Source: Strongylocentrotus purpuratus (taxonomy: Eukaryota; Echinodermata; Echinoidea; Camarodonta; Strongylocentrotidae). From it: a stretch of 64,000 nt of DNA. Location: positions 1,144,501 to 1,208,500 of the forward strand of contig NW_022145542.1 in assembly GCF_000002235.5 (NCBI RefSeq), written 5' to 3'. A model generated the notes under the pieces. The model saw only the letters and a program-made list of their open reading frames with translations. It searched no databases and had not been told where the DNA came from. Shown here in pieces: positions 1 through 13,537 of the stretch. A program made the position numbers and the translations under genes. The first letter of the stretch is position 1. Every line of letters starts with the position of its first letter.

Positions 1-600
1 ATCTTAATTATTTTGCTTACTAATATTATATGTTATATGGTGTGCTTAAAAAGTATTTAGTGCAATAGCCATAATGTGCTTAATATCTACTCAAGGATGC
101 CTGAGGTTCAATATAATCTCATACCTACGGAAGCTTGCCTTTTTGTCTCTCACAAGATCGCCTTGGCAAGTTTTAACAACTTGGCATCTTTTAAAACTCG
201 CCTTCTTGCCTTCCTTTCTCAAACTTGAGGCCAAGGCGTCACGTTGAAGATGAGATGGCGAGTAGGTAAAACTCACCAAGGCGCCTTGCTTGAGACGATA
301 TCAGGCCTCTTTTAATACAACTCGCCTCCTCGTCTCAAAGAAGGTGCCATGACAAGTTTTAACTACTTGCCTTCTCGCCTTCTTGTCTTCAACATGGTGC
401 CTTGGGGAGTCAAAGAAGCCGCCTTATCGCTGCACGTTTATTCTTATGTAAACACAACTTTCTGTGCATACAAACTTCCTATTGGCTGTGCAAATAATAG
501 TTCAAATGTTGTTGAGAAAAACATGTATATACACTGTTTACAAGTCATGTTTCCACAGATATAACTACCGGTAAACAAATGAAATATTTAGTATCTTGCT
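1..600. repeat. Degenerate GCCTT/AAGGCG-rich repeats
   Basis: Between about 100 and 450 the sequence repeats variants of a unit around gccttggcaagttttaac and acttgccttctcgcc, for example near 163-216 and again near 347-391. The copies are direct but diverged. Both strands give short open frames here that are by-products of the repeats. No family is recognised. Confidence 0.4.
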
Positions 601-1059
601 GTTGTGCTTGTAGAATCAGATTATATTAATATGTCAATAGTTTCTTGCTGCCATAATTATTTGGTGACTTGTTGCATGTTTTCATTTGATATGTTTGAGT
701 GAGAATCTGAGCAGATCAAACAAAGTTATAACTTAAATTCCTAATTACTTTTTAGGGAGGGTGTTTATATTTGAGGTTTGTTTTTGCAAGTTTGATTTTT
801 TTCAAAACTCTTTTTGTTCCCTGTTTTACTCTTAAAAATTGTGCATTTTAGTGTCACCCACTCTTGTAAATGTTCTTTATTCAAGTTCTAATCTCATTCA
901 TGCACTTGGAATACATGTATAGCATATTTTAAGCTAATGTATTTGTCATTGTGACTTTCAATGAGAATGAACTCCTATTAAGCGCATGAAGGTTAGAATT
1001 TGACCCATGTAAATAATTTAGTCTAACCACAAATACTGACTTTGCTATTTATGTCAGAG
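601..1059. other. AT-rich sequence, nothing recognised
   Basis: No long open frame, RNA gene or clear repeat is visible. Confidence 0.5.
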
Positions 1060-1297
1060 CAGTGGCGGATCCAGGGGGGGGGGGGGGTTGCCCCTCGTTT
1101 TCCCAGCCTTAAAAAAAAGGTGAGGAAAGAGAGAGCGATGGAAGAAAAAATGAGAATGTTATGAAAACTCCACCCCACCGCAAGCTACCGGTATGCAAAA
1201 TGTGTACATAAAGCCAATGTGTTCTCTATGTGCACACATTGGCTTTACCCCTTGCCCCCCAACCCCACCCCCTTTGAAAATCCTGGATTTTACACTG
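1060..1297. mobile_element. Possible hAT-like MITE
   Basis: The left end reads CAGTGGCGGATCCAGG followed by a G run. The right end, reverse-complemented, reads CAGTGTAAAATCCAGG followed by G-rich sequence, so the ends are imperfect inverted repeats. Inside, 1211-1248 is a small hairpin with 12-base arms (AAAGCCAATGTG and its complement). No 8-bp target duplication is visible, so the boundaries are uncertain. Confidence 0.4.
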
Positions 1298-1869
1298 CAG
1301 ATTGACTGGTATAAGTATGGATGTGACAGAGACATTTGCACAGTTCACAACTGCATTTAACATACATAAAATTATATCTGATTACTACATTCCTTCGTAG
1401 TAAAAGGTGTAAAGTTGTGACTTCATAGTAACATGCCTCTAACTCATTAAATTAACATCAATATTTGTCAAGATTTATATGTTTTCAGAGAAATAAATTA
1501 TCAATTTCAAATTAATATTTCAATGTCATAGCTCGTACCCTATTTGAATTTTCCCTCTTTGCAACTGACAAACTTGCAATTACTTTATTTCACTTTTGGA
1601 GGTAAAGTAGTCCATCCTAGAGCAAGGCGATTAACTTATTTTTCTCACATCTGTTCTCTTGCCCATATTTTCCCAGGGATGAGCGGTAATCCATTGGTGA
1701 AATTATTGATTTGTTCTGACTTGCTATTCTTCCAGTCTGAGAGACAGTACCCTGCCACTTTAATCGCATCTTCTATCACCTCAATGAATTATTGAGTGAT
1801 ATAGTCTTTACAAATACAAAAAATATCTCTGTCTGTGCCTTCTTCTCTCTCCCCCATGTCTTCAGCATT
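1298..1869. other. Nothing recognised
   Basis: AT-rich sequence without a supported feature. Confidence 0.5.
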
Positions 1870-2050
1870 ACCCTCCCCACTCTATCTATCTATCTCTCTC
1901 TCTCTCTTTATCTATCTATCCCTCTCTCTTTATCTATCCATCCCTCTCTCTCCCTATCTCTTTCTCTCTTTCTATCTATCTTTCTTTCTCTCTCTCCCTA
2001 TATCTCTCTCTCCATATCTCTCTATTCCTCTATCTTTCTCTATATTTCTT

Positions 2051-2091
<41 letters not shown>

Positions 2092-2106
2092 ATCTTTCTC
2101 TCTCTT

Positions 2107-2137
<31 letters not shown>

Positions 2138-2175
2138 CTCTACCTCTCTCTCCCCTATCTCTCTCTTTCCTGCCT
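1870..2175. repeat. CT/CTAT microsatellite
   Basis: About 300 bases of interrupted CT, CTTT and CTAT repeats. Long serine/leucine-only reading frames on the + strand come from this tract and are not genes. Confidence 0.95.
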
Positions 2176-2818
2176 AGAAACATAGTATTAGGCACGTCAA
2201 AAATTCACCTTATTAATATCATTATTTCTCTCAATCTCTCCCCTCTTTCTTTTATTATGCCTTCATTTCTTGTTTGTTGTCTTTGGTTTTTGCAGGAGTT
2301 TAAAATGCTAAAAAATGTCGGGAAAATCCTATTAAATTCCTATTAATGTAGTCATCAGATCTTGTAATGTCTAAAAGTTCATTTTAAAAATGTTAGTGCA
2401 GTACTTAATTTTTTTTAAACTTCCATTAATCTTCCATCTCTATCTGACTTATTTTCTTTCTTCTTATATTCTATTTCTATGATCTTTTCAACATGTTTAT
2501 TTCATTCACCTAAAAGTAAAGCAAAGGTTCATATAGATAGATTAATTACACTTATATATGGAACTGAATACTCAGTTGACCAATGGTCCGCAAGACTAAT
2601 GCTGTACTCATAGACTAATAATGCTGGTCATCGGTCATTGGTCTAGTGGGCAATCAGTCCAATGAACCCTTTGAAAATTTTCAAATGGTCCACAAGACAT
2701 TTTTTGTCTTGCTGGCAGTCAATCTAGTGGGCTTAATCTTAAAGACAAAGAAAAGAAACTGGCAAGAGGTAGAAATATAGGGAGAGTAATTGTTACTATT
2801 AACTGTCTGGAGCTGTAA
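2176..2818. other. Nothing firm; short internal repeats
   Basis: Around 2575-2730 short phrases recur (ggtcatcggtcattggtc, caagact, tctagtgggc) but no element boundaries can be drawn. Confidence 0.4.
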
Positions 2819-2854
2819 TTTTTTTTTTTTTTTTTTTTTTTTTTGGGGGGGGGG
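2819..2854. repeat. Poly-T followed by poly-G tract
   Basis: About 25 T then about 11 G. The same T-then-G arrangement recurs near 10090-10121 and 48541-48563. Confidence 0.9.
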
Positions 2855-5800
2855 TTGAATAGCTGTCATTTTCTCAATTTGTCACTTAAAAAAAGATAGG
2901 ATAATCAAAATGAAATGATGCTCGTAAATATAAACTGCAAGGTGTTTCAGACAATGTCCCACCATATTGTTTATTCCTATCAAGTCTCCTATTGTCTGTG
3001 AGCAAGAGAGCAACAAGTTGTTCGCTCGCATATATCAATATTCCCACCACCGGGCAACCTCAGTGGTGAGAAACCGCCCATCTGACGTAAACCGTGATCA
3101 ATGGACGACGCTCATCTATTGATCTTAGAATTGTTTCTTGTACTTTCATCTGTGAACCATTCCTGTTCTAGAACAGATGCTAGTAGATGGATTAATATCA
3201 TTATAACCAGATAACACAAACATGTGTGTCAGAAAATAAGAATCAATAAAGTTGGTATTTATCTTGGGTTCTGTATTCTACTTAGCTAATTAATAATCTG
3301 TTCAAAGTAAAGGAAAGAGAAGGGGATAGAGGTAGAGAAAGTTTTCAGGATCACGATAACGTAATTATAGTATTAGTATATTCTATCACTCCACTTGAGA
3401 TGCTATCCATCACACAGTGACAGTGTCTTTGTTCCTTCATAATTATCTTCTAATATTGTATGTATATATGCTTAATCCAGTAAAGATTTCTTTAGCAGGT
3501 ATCTGTCTCATTTCATGAGGGGGTGTTTTACTATATTCACAGGTTTTTTCATTTTGCCCCCCCCCCCAAAAAAAAAAATAAAAATAAAATAAATAAATAA
3601 AACACCCAACAGCAACAAGCAAACATGGAAGATGTATTTCTCATTGTTGCTGATGTGGTTTTAAGGAGAATCCTCAAATTTTCGAATTTGCTCAAAGAGA
3701 AGAAACAGAAATACAAATTGTCAAAATCCAAAATTAACATTTTAAAATTTTGATTTATTGTTGATAGCTAAGCTATACCCTTTTACTTCTGGTAATATTA
3801 ATGGACAAGTATGATCATTTCAAATATTCACATGCAGTATTTAAGAGATGGATTAATACGGTAGACGAAAAGAGAGAGAGAGATATGTGTGTGTTTGTGT
3901 GTCTGAGAAGAGAGAGAGAGAGAGAAAGGATGGACAAGCTAAAGAGAAAAGAAAACAGCATCTGTTTTAGGCTTAGATGTACTTTTTTTAATTCATCCAT
4001 TATGTAATTTCAATCTTCCACATAATTTTTGTTTTCCACTTATATAGAAGTAATCTAGAGATGCATGGATGATGATATGAACTGTCAGAATATCTTCATT
4101 GTCATTTTGTAACTAAAAGAACATAACTTACAACACTGTTGCAGATTGTTATGTAATATCTGTCTCATGTTAAATGAGGAAAGAGATTAAGTTCAGGATC
4201 TAAAAAACACTGCATAGTGCTATTATGATGTCATTTTATATATCATTAGCAATGAAAGATGAACAAAACATTTCTTACAAGACTCATGTCTATAGATACA
4301 TTATCTAGCTAGTATGTAGCAGACATTGGCCCTTTGGTTCTCTTCTGTAAAAGCCACTTGACATCCTGCTTCATTTAATGTTCATGATACACTTTTACAG
4401 CCTCACTCAATCAAGTTTCTTTCAAATCATGCTTTGCTGCCCATGCTAATTGAGAACCCAATTCCCTCCCTCAACATGCCTTATATTATATTAAGAGGAC
4501 AGTGCTTTGTCATCTTACTTTAATGTCTTTTGATGTGATACTTGTAGGTTTGCTATGCAAATGTGTGACATCAAGTGAGGTATTTAATCAAATTATCTCA
4601 ATAAATTAAAATAGGTTTAAATTTAAAAGAAACAGTCTGATTGAATTTCCAAGTTCATCTAAAATACATGAATATGACCACTACTCAAGAATAATCATAT
4701 TGTCATGAAAATTGGGAGCTATAAGATAAGGATGGACTTTCCCAAATATATATTTTTAGATATATCAAAGGGAAAAAAGAGATTATTGTCAATGTTCATC
4801 AATTTATTGACCCTGTTCTAATGAGGTCTCCAGAAACATTGTCAATGCTAGTTATAAGAAGCATTTACTGATCCTAACTCATTAATTATTTTGAATATTA
4901 ACTACCAGTTATAAGGATCATTTACAGATCATGATCTAGTGACTATCTTTTCTACAAAGATCTTTAAAAACAGTATTTATACCTTCTGAGTGCTGAAATA
5001 CACTTCAGAGAGTAAAGTAAGGGACCAAAGTCCTAAAATTTAGGTATATAATAATATTGGGAAGAAACTGATATGGGGTCAATATGTATTGTGGACTGAT
5101 GAATTTTTAATAGCCATTTGATGTGTATTCATGTGAAATACCATCATGAGAAAGTATATGAAGGGTGACCTTATATTACTTTGATTTGGATATGTGGGAC
5201 TGGTTTAATAGTGACATCAGAAACGGGTTCAGATAGAGAGAGGCAGTAAACACTGAGAAGGAAAGAGAAAAAAGTAGAGGGGAAAATGATGTTTTATATA
5301 TTAAGACTTTGAATATGTAGGGCTGTATGTATTATGTGGGGAGGTTTCTTTAGTTACATTGGTTCATTCTCGCCCCTGTTGAAAGAAAATATTTTTGAAG
5401 AAAACAGTTCTTTGGATCTTCTCAAAGTCATATGCACCATTTTAAAATATACAATTTCATCTTACACAGCATTCAAGTTTGTGTTAACCTGAACTATTAT
5501 ATTTAAAAAAAAATCAATTTGTTGTTTAAAAAAGGGCACAATGCATAGCATACTTTGATGTAAAAAAAAAGTTCCTTAAACAAATTCTCCATTGTGTATT
5601 AAATTCTAAAATCACTTTGATTTTTTCAAAACAATTTATGAATTGTTTGAAAATAATTTTTGTATGAAGTTTATGAAAAAATAATCCTAAGGAAAAAGAA
5701 TGTCTATATGTACAGGTTTACATAGCAGTAAATCTTGTTTTTACTTTGAAGAAACTTCTTGATTAAAAGTCTATATTTACATGTCTTTTAGATGGTAATA

Positions 5801-6022
5801 AAACTTTATTATACAGTTTTTGCTTTAGACGAAAAACTGCCTTGATTGTTGATTGTTCCAAAGTTTGCCCATATAGTGTCTCTTTTAATAGCTCAAATCT
5901 TAGATGAAGGTAAACTTAACCATTTAAATGGAAATAATATATTTTTGACACTTAGATTAAATTCTATGTTACATTATTTAACAAACCATAATATAGTTTT
6001 ACCAAAGGGATTTCAGTACTTT
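2855..6022. other. AT-rich region, no gene seen
   Basis: Contains a C8/A10 tract with A-rich repeats near 3558-3602 and interrupted GA repeats near 3868-3925. No conserved coding sequence or RNA gene was recognised. Confidence 0.5.
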
Positions 6023-6245
6023 ATAATAATAATAGCCTAATAGTCCACTCCAAATTTTATTAAACCGAAACGGAAATTCTTTTTGCCCAATTGATCGTGA
6101 GCCCGGCAGCCACTGAGCAGCGCCAGATCGACGTTGCTCTATCCCTTATTGTTGAACGCCAAACAAGGTAGCAACAACTCCCATCTTTTAACGTCTTTTG
6201 GTATGACGCGGCCGGGGTTCGAACCCACGACCTCCCGGAGAGATC
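6023..6245 (-). mobile_element. tRNA-like SINE, 5' truncated
   Basis: Read on the minus strand this has a Pol III B-box (GGGTTCGAACCCC, complement near 6215-6228), a body and a 3' end of TTTGGAGTGGACTATTAGGC followed by ATT microsatellite (6023-6034 on the + strand). No convincing A-box lies upstream, so the head is probably cut short. The same 3' tail occurs at 37676-37745 inside the Polinton. The structure resembles sea urchin tRNA-derived SINEs as I remember them; that family match is inference. Confidence 0.7.
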
Positions 6246-8782
6246 CATTTTACTAAAATTTCTACAGAGATTTACATACATGTATAAAGAAGAAGGGTTA
6301 TGAACTTAAGAAACAAGAAACAAGAAAATGAAAATCGAATGTCCTGCATTTCAATACTATATGTATGTCTGGTTGCACCTACCGGTATATATTTTTTTAT
6401 TTAAAGGGGAAAAAAGAATAGTGTTTCTCAGTAGTGACCTAGTGCACTGATAATATATTTTCAAGTAGTTACAATAGATGATAAATTCCTTAGATATATA
6501 TGAATACTACTTTCATTTTGATTATTTATTTTTATTTGAAGAAAAAAAAAATCTAGTTTTGTTGGTTGCCTATATATGTACATGTATATGTATATATGTA
6601 TATCTTGTACCACAATGACATAATTTCGTTTTTTTTACTTTTACACAAAGATACAATACTGCCACTATCGCTGCAATGTATTGCAACAAATAGCACAGTA
6701 TCAAGTGAAGATGTGAACAAACTAAACTCTATTAGCCTACACTAGCTGTTCTTTCAGCTACTGAGAACATTTACACAAGGTATCAAACAGTACTTGATCC
6801 TTGCTGTGGTACATAATAAATTAAATTGTAAAAAAATCACCTGCATCATAGAAGCTATTCTCATAGCTTCTTCTACTTTTCTAGTGTTTAAATCTCAATC
6901 TAGAGATGGTTGCGGAAGTGTCGTTTTCCTTGGGAAGTTTGAAGTGATGATTCACAGCGATCTGTGTTCTTTGTGGGACAACTCATGGTCTTATATAATT
7001 CACAGGAGCTGTTCCACAAAAACCAAAGATTACTGAGGATTTGAAGTATAATCTGGCAGACCAGGAATCCAAGATGACCAATGTAGTGGTGTGCATTCCC
7101 CTGCCGTTACATCACGGGTAGATTGGTGGAAGAAAGACGTTCCAAGCGGGGTCGTTGATCAGTGATAGTCTAGATGGTTGTGTAGAGTAGCCATGCTGAC
7201 ATGATTTATTATATGACATAGACAGAGTCAATTTTCTTTTTGGGGCACTACCTTGGCTAACAATAGATCAAGGTGAGCTGCTGAAATAAATGGCCCATCC
7301 TTACTGTCAACTGTCAGAAAGTCTTTCTAATAACTTCTGTTAGTCTGCTCAATATCATTAAGCAAGAGGGTACCTAGAAATCCATCATTAACCAACCTAT
7401 AACAACTCTACTATATATGAACCACTGCAGTACAGCCACGTGTAGGATACTATCATTGGATTTTAACCTCTTTTTTCAGTTCCCCTCTTCTCAATTTGAT
7501 AGGACAATACTTTCAATAACCCGTCTAGATAAAAGGAGAAAGGGTTTAGTTACATAACGCACGCCACAGCCTACCCTATTCTTCTCCCATTAATTGTCTT
7601 TCTGCACTCATTCTTACTCGGGCAGTCTAAGCTTCACTCCATAGTTGTCTATGAAGACTCAATCAACCTCAAGCTTGTAACTGAAGCAGGAATGCCTCGG
7701 TACAGAAAACTATGAATGTCAGCTAGAAGAAGCACAAGGAAATGTGCTTACTCAGTGTGCTTGCTCAGAAACATGGAACAAAGGAGCCTTTCCTCCATCC
7801 TTATGTATACAGGCTACTGAATAATAGATGTCGAGTGAAAGGAAATTCGAAGGATACTCAACTGGGCAGACTAGAATGAAATCTTATCTTGTTTAATTAA
7901 GACCCTACAAGAGGAAACCATGTTTGATGTAACGTAGGTAAAGTGTTTTTTGACCAGGCTTTGAATAACTAACTAAAAATATAAGATGACAAGGATTTTA
8001 AAAAAATGTTTAGTGATCGAACGAAACAGGCATAACTTTGAGCAGAATATATTATGGAAAGTAATTATATCACCTGCATGGAATTTATAGGTTTTGCAAT
8101 GTAAGTTGAATAAAAAGACGAAATTAAAAGTTTTGAATATTTTACAAACAGTAACTATAAACCTTTGAATCTTGTACATGAAAGTTCATTAGTAAATATT
8201 TAAAACAATTTCTTAGCTCATTCATGATACTCAGTGGAATAAGAAAAACATTGTCAGTACTATTCTAAATATTCTAACACAGTACAAGTACATTTACATT
8301 TAAACAAATCGTAAGTGCAGCATGAAAACTAATACATTGAGATACCAAACTATTACAACTGTAGAAGGATATATTCTAAAAAAATATATACAGTGGTAAA
8401 TCAAACTTGATTAGTTTAATTATACAAGATGGTACAACTATACTGCAGGTTGGTATGTATGTAAAGCCATAGCTCCTACTATAAGTCTTACCACAGACAC
8501 CTGTAGGCTGTAACTCCACGCAGAACCAGCGGGATCTTACCAAGAGTGCATGACTTATCCCTGGAAGCAGCAGTTGACTAAGTGGTAGTAAAACCCGCCA
8601 AACTCTCTCTTATAGATGAGTAAGGTGATCTATACCTCTGCATTATTAATGCCCCAAGCCAAACCGGGCGCCCATTCACCCAACCTGTAACCGATTCTCA
8701 TTGGCTCTTCCTCTCATCTTCATTTGCCTTACAATGGGCAAGTACCTCCCTGTGAGGAGCTTAACTCAAGATTATATTCCAC
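6246..8782. other. No gene seen
   Basis: AT-rich non-coding sequence; open frames are short and have no recognised domains. Confidence 0.45.
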
Positions 8783-8837
8783 CCCCCCCCCCCACTCTCT
8801 CTCTCTCTCTCTCTCCTTCTCTCATTCTCTCTTTCAG
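8783..8837. repeat. C-run plus CT microsatellite
   Basis: Poly-C followed by CT dinucleotides. Confidence 0.9.
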
Positions 8838-9610
8838 GGCCTACTGAACTTGTTGAAAGTAAAATAGATACCGAGGAGGACAATAGAAACCTCTGGCTTC
8901 CCTAGATGGGGAGAGGGAAGGGCCTCCATTGTTCATCTCTACTCAAAGTATTTGATGGGAAACGGAGCACATTTCTTTTAAGAAGTCCTTGCACGATTCT
9001 CTACTATGGGGAAGACACCATATGTGACAGACACTTAGTCTTAGAATGACAGACCTGCATGTGTCCGTCAAAAAATATGAAAGATGTCGGACTCTATCAC
9101 CGAATGTTGTTTCTCAATCTCTTCGTAACCCTCATAATTATCTTTAAAAGTTCTAAATCACTCTGTGTCAAACGATTAATTCAAATTTGTCAAATGTTGT
9201 CAAAATCTTCAGAAACACTGTCAAAAGTCTTTATGTTGAGAATAGTTATATTTTGTTTGTGTGTGAAAGTTTTTCTGTGTGAACTCATGAACTGGCTGGC
9301 CTCCTTTCTTTTTCACTTAAAAAGCTGATTGATCAACAATAAAGGTGGTTATTGGAGGTTAGATAGAACAGACTGCTGTTTTCCCACATGTCTTTACTAA
9401 TCCTCAGCAAGAAAGAAAGTCACAGAAGTATCTTTGTCAGATATCTGACTCATTGCAAATGTATCTTGAATATGAAAAAATGAGAGTTTTGATATTCTTT
9501 ATTAACTGTGATAAAACGTGATTTAGGAAATTAGATATTGCTATACTTTCCTATCTGAACTAGAGAAAATAGATATATCATAGATTTTTTCCATTTTATA
9601 TATATATAAA
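8838..9610. other. Nothing recognised
   Basis: No supported feature; one 89-codon open frame (9059-9328) lacks any recognisable domain. Confidence 0.45.
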
Positions 9611-9764
9611 TACAGTCAAACCTGTTTTAATGACCATCTGTATAGAAAGACCACTTTTTTAATTTCCCTTAAAATATGGTTTCTCAGTGAAACCTGTACA
9701 GGTGTACATAAAGACCACTGTTCTTGTTTCACTTGAGTAGTCTTTATATACAGGTTACACTGTA
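9611..9764. mobile_element. Tc1/mariner-type MITE
   Basis: A 150-bp element at 9613-9762 with inverted ends CAGTCAAACCTGT and (complement of the right end) CAGTGTAACCTGT, flanked by a TA duplication at 9611-9612 and 9763-9764. TA duplication is the hallmark of the Tc1/mariner superfamily. The interior pairs in part (gaccac motifs on both arms). It has no coding capacity. Confidence 0.7.
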
Positions 9765-9829
9765 TATCTTTTAAAGTAGCAATGAGTGCTACTCTCCGAC
9801 AGCATCATTTTAAAAACTTTTAAATCTGA

Positions 9830-10022
9830 TTTACACAAATCTACTAATGGGTAAATCAACCCCCTCCCCCTTTCCTACAGAACACGAAACTTTCTGTGTT
9901 ACTTGGTTGGTGAGGATTAATAGTGATGCAAAGTTCATAAGTGCAATGACTTGGGTTTTGAACCTGGACCTTCTAGTACTAAAAGCACCACTCTGATCAC
10001 CTGTGCCATTACCCAGGCCCAT
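9830..10022 (-). mobile_element. tRNA-derived SINE head
   Basis: On the minus strand the head near 10021 has an A-box TGGCACAGGTG (9998-10008) and a B-box GGTTCAAAACC (9954-9964), both fitting the Pol III internal promoter consensus at about tRNA spacing. The flanks do not fold into an acceptor stem, so this is a SINE rather than a tRNA gene. The 3' end is unclear. Confidence 0.6.
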
Positions 10023-10089
10023 ATGTTAATAATCAATGATTGCACTCAATATCTTATTTAAACTAGTGATACAAGAAAGTTTGATTTTT

Positions 10090-10121
10090 AATTTTTTTTT
10101 TTTTTGGGGGGGGGGGGAGGA
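10090..10121. repeat. Poly-T then poly-G tract
   Basis: About 15 T followed by about 12 G. Confidence 0.9.
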
Positions 10122-13100
10122 ATATTTTTTACAAATTTGTCATGAAACACCATTAAATAACCAAACTAGAAAAAATACAAGTGTTATCAATTTGAAAATG
10201 AATATTGACGAATGCAGATAAAGAGTGCAAGTGATCGATAGATAGTCTTTAGGGGGTAAAGTGAAATGCTTGTCTGGTAGCCTTGGCTCCATGGTCTACC
10301 AGTTTTGGTAGTTGCAAGGAAGGAAGATAACATTCCAGGGTCATTCATGTTGCTACATTGCTTACTATCCTTCAATATGTTCCACCTTCTGGGCATGTAG
10401 CATCTCACAAAACAAAAGAATTCAAAAACGTTCCCAGGCTGTCCAGTCCAAACAAACAATATGAAATAATAGAGTTAAATAAGAGCGATGAATAATTGAT
10501 TTAGGATAAACCTACCGTTAGATAATCCATTGATTAGGCTTGCTCTGCGTGCTGCTCTTCTTAATCCTGTGGAGGCCATGTTGTTTTACAAAAATAAACT
10601 CCCACCGTTTTTCTTGCTTTTATCTCCTCTCCTGTCACTGATGATGATGATCAATAAATTTGAGCCTGTGATCGAACAGAAAAGTTTGAAGGTAGTTGGT
10701 TGAATGGGTTGCATCTAGGAGGGCATGGAGATGAAAGAGAAAAGTCGTTGGCGGGGTTTGTCCGATCATGTGATTGGTCTATGAAGAGAAAGTTTGAAAA
10801 GTAGAACTCACAAAGTGTAACACTCCCTGTCTAACTGCAATATATTTAGAGCATGATTATATTATACTAATTCTTTTATTTCCTTTTTTTTCCATGAAAA
10901 TACATTCAATAGAATATGCAAAAAACAATGTAATAATTATTATGCATCATATCGGCAATGTTTGTTTCATTATACAATGTCTATAATATGAAATAAGAAA
11001 ACTTTATGAAAAAAAGCTGTGTGGCTTTGTAAAGAAAAAAGTAATTTAAGTATAGATTCTGAATGTTTTTGATAAACACATTAAAGAAGTATCAGTCTAT
11101 GGTTTACCGTTTTTTTTATATTCCCTTCTATTCTCACTAAGATTTATTTGTCAGCTCTGTGAGAAACTGCTTGAATCAGTATAAATTGAATGATGTATAT
11201 ATTCACTGTTGCAACTTAAGTGCTATAGTAGTTTTTTTACGTTGTAATGAGCACAGCAAATTACTCATATTGACATTTATAAAAAAAAAATCAAACACCC
11301 CATTTCATTGTCATGGCCAAAGCAATGGCAGAAAAGATGAAATGAAGGCAATACAAATATAAGAATATGGAATTAAAAATTAAAAAGGGAAATTTTTAAA
11401 AGTTTAGATTTGGTAATTCATGTTTTTCTCCCTGCTGCAGAACCCTGTAAATGTCAATTTCAGTCATTTAAATAAGGTTTACAAATAATAGTGAGGTGCT
11501 ATAATAATGCCACTGACTGTTTGTCAATACATACAAAGGTAAAGGGCAATCCAACTCTTGTAAGAAGTACATTTGTATGAAAACAGACAAATACGAGAGA
11601 TAGAATGGTGGAAGTTTGAAATAAATTGGACCAAATGATAAGGGGGTTATGAATGTTTGAAATATGAGATCACTAAATCTTTACAAATCTCAAATTGCCA
11701 ATTTCATAAGTTTGTTGTGATGTAGCCATGGACAACTCTCTGTTTTTTTTTTTGTACAAAAATACAATTGATTTATCTTTTTCTCCCAAGTGCTTTCCTG
11801 CTTGGGGCACTACTCAAAATATATCAAGGGTGGCATATCATCATAGATCCTGTAGAAAGAAAAGACCCTCCTGAGGCATACATTTTGACAAATTGACATT
11901 TTAGTCATTTTGTGTGTTGAAAAAAATGAGAAAGTTCTCCGGTATACGGAGACATTACTGATTCGGCTTATTTGATAGGCCAATACATATGGTGATTACA
12001 AATTTTAAAAATTCAAAACATTCTTATTTTAGTTATTTATTATCAGATTTTGACATTTCATTTCAATTCCTTCTCTGATTTGACTGCTTTCTTTTAGAGA
12101 AATTGTCTATTAAAGGTCTGATTTTCCATTTGTGCTTTTAACTTCGTGAAGTTATATTGATATGAATGCAGGCTCTCCCATTACTTTTATTCAACAGTCA
12201 TGGTATTTTTCCTGGAAGTTACCCTGATCAAAGTTTTCAGATTTTAAGTTAATTCATTCTGCTATATGTTCTTATTTTATCTAATCATATGGAGCATTTT
12301 ATTAATGATTACAGCTTCACACAACCAAAGTTACTGTTAGCAGACATTTCTAAGCATGTACTTGTCAAAGACATTATTTACATTTCATATTTCTAGAGCC
12401 AAAAAATGGATGAGAAATGTTGGTTTTTGAAATGCATGAAATTTTAGAGAAAGATAAAGTTTCGGATGGTTGGATATAAAGTTGGTTAATTTTAAAAGTG
12501 AGGAATCCTGCTGCAACCTGTTTTTCAATCTATGTTTACAAGTATTTAAAAATCATTATATGACCCCAATGTAAGAAAAATTCATTTGTGTTTGAGTTTG
12601 TTTAGAGCAATCTGAATGATGATTGAAGTATTGAACCTGTAAAATAAATGAGGGAAGCCCTGCATGTGCTGTCAGGACTGGTCCATAAGAGGATCAAGTC
12701 AGATACAATATACTTTTTATCCTGAAGCACCCAAGCTGTGGGCTAATTATCTTCTACAATGAACCTGATTGTTGTTCCAACATGTTGGCCCATGTTGGCC
12801 CTAATCAATAGATGTAAGAACATATTATTTGACTTAAATTTTCTGATCCTTCCTTTCACTTAAGCCTAAAGAACATCCTATCCTCAAGTTAATCTATTGT
12901 TTAATTGAAAAAGACTGGAGAGGACCGGGTGAAGGATAAAAGAGAGTTGGGGATTAAATTGTTCCAATTTGTGCTTTGGAATAGATTATCCAGATAATGC
13001 CCATGTTATGCCAGAAAAGTTTGAAGGAAAGAAACCAGTTTTACAAAGTGGTCTGACTGAGGATGTGTTCATATGCAAGAAGTTCCTTGTTTGATTGGTG

Positions 13101-13488
13101 TACAGGATATGGTAGGAGGGAGCTGGTGTTATTCAATTAAATACAAAGTTGCAAATTGACACTCAGATGTTTGAAATACACTGAAATGTCATCTTCTCAG
13201 AATCTCAGCTGACACGGTACATCTCCAGCATTTCAGAGTTTACAACTAAATTATCATACCCCTCTCTCTATGTTCACTGAAAATGAAAGCTTATACTTTG
13301 ACTTTGACACACACTGTAGATATTTAATGAATGTATGTACTTCTATGTTCTTATTTACCGAAAATTGTTAGGAAAATATGTCAACACCTTGACAACATGA
13401 GTATCAAGTTGAGTGTATCGATGAAGATATATCTATGAAAAAATGTTACAATATTCTGCTCTCTTTTTTTTTACCCCCTTCCTTTTTT

Positions 13489-13490
<2 letters not shown>
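10122..13490. other. No gene seen
   Basis: AT-rich non-coding DNA. Open frames are short and without recognised domains. Confidence 0.45.

Positions 13491-13533
<43 letters not shown>
13491..13533. repeat. (TA)n microsatellite
   Basis: About 20 uninterrupted TA units. Confidence 0.95.

Positions 13534-13537
<4 letters not shown>

Noticed and set aside
1544-2346. Long + strand open frames rich in Ser and Leu
   Set aside because: They are translations of a CT microsatellite with no other coding evidence.
2590-2700. Possible MITE around ggtccgcaagac / ggtccacaagac
   Set aside because: The phrases are direct and diverged, with no inverted ends or duplication.
9950-10022. tRNA gene
   Set aside because: A- and B-box motifs fit but no acceptor stem pairs, and the sequence runs on as a SINE body.
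10187-10459. 90-codon minus-strand frame
   Set aside because: No domain, no splice context, and ordinary composition for a chance frame.
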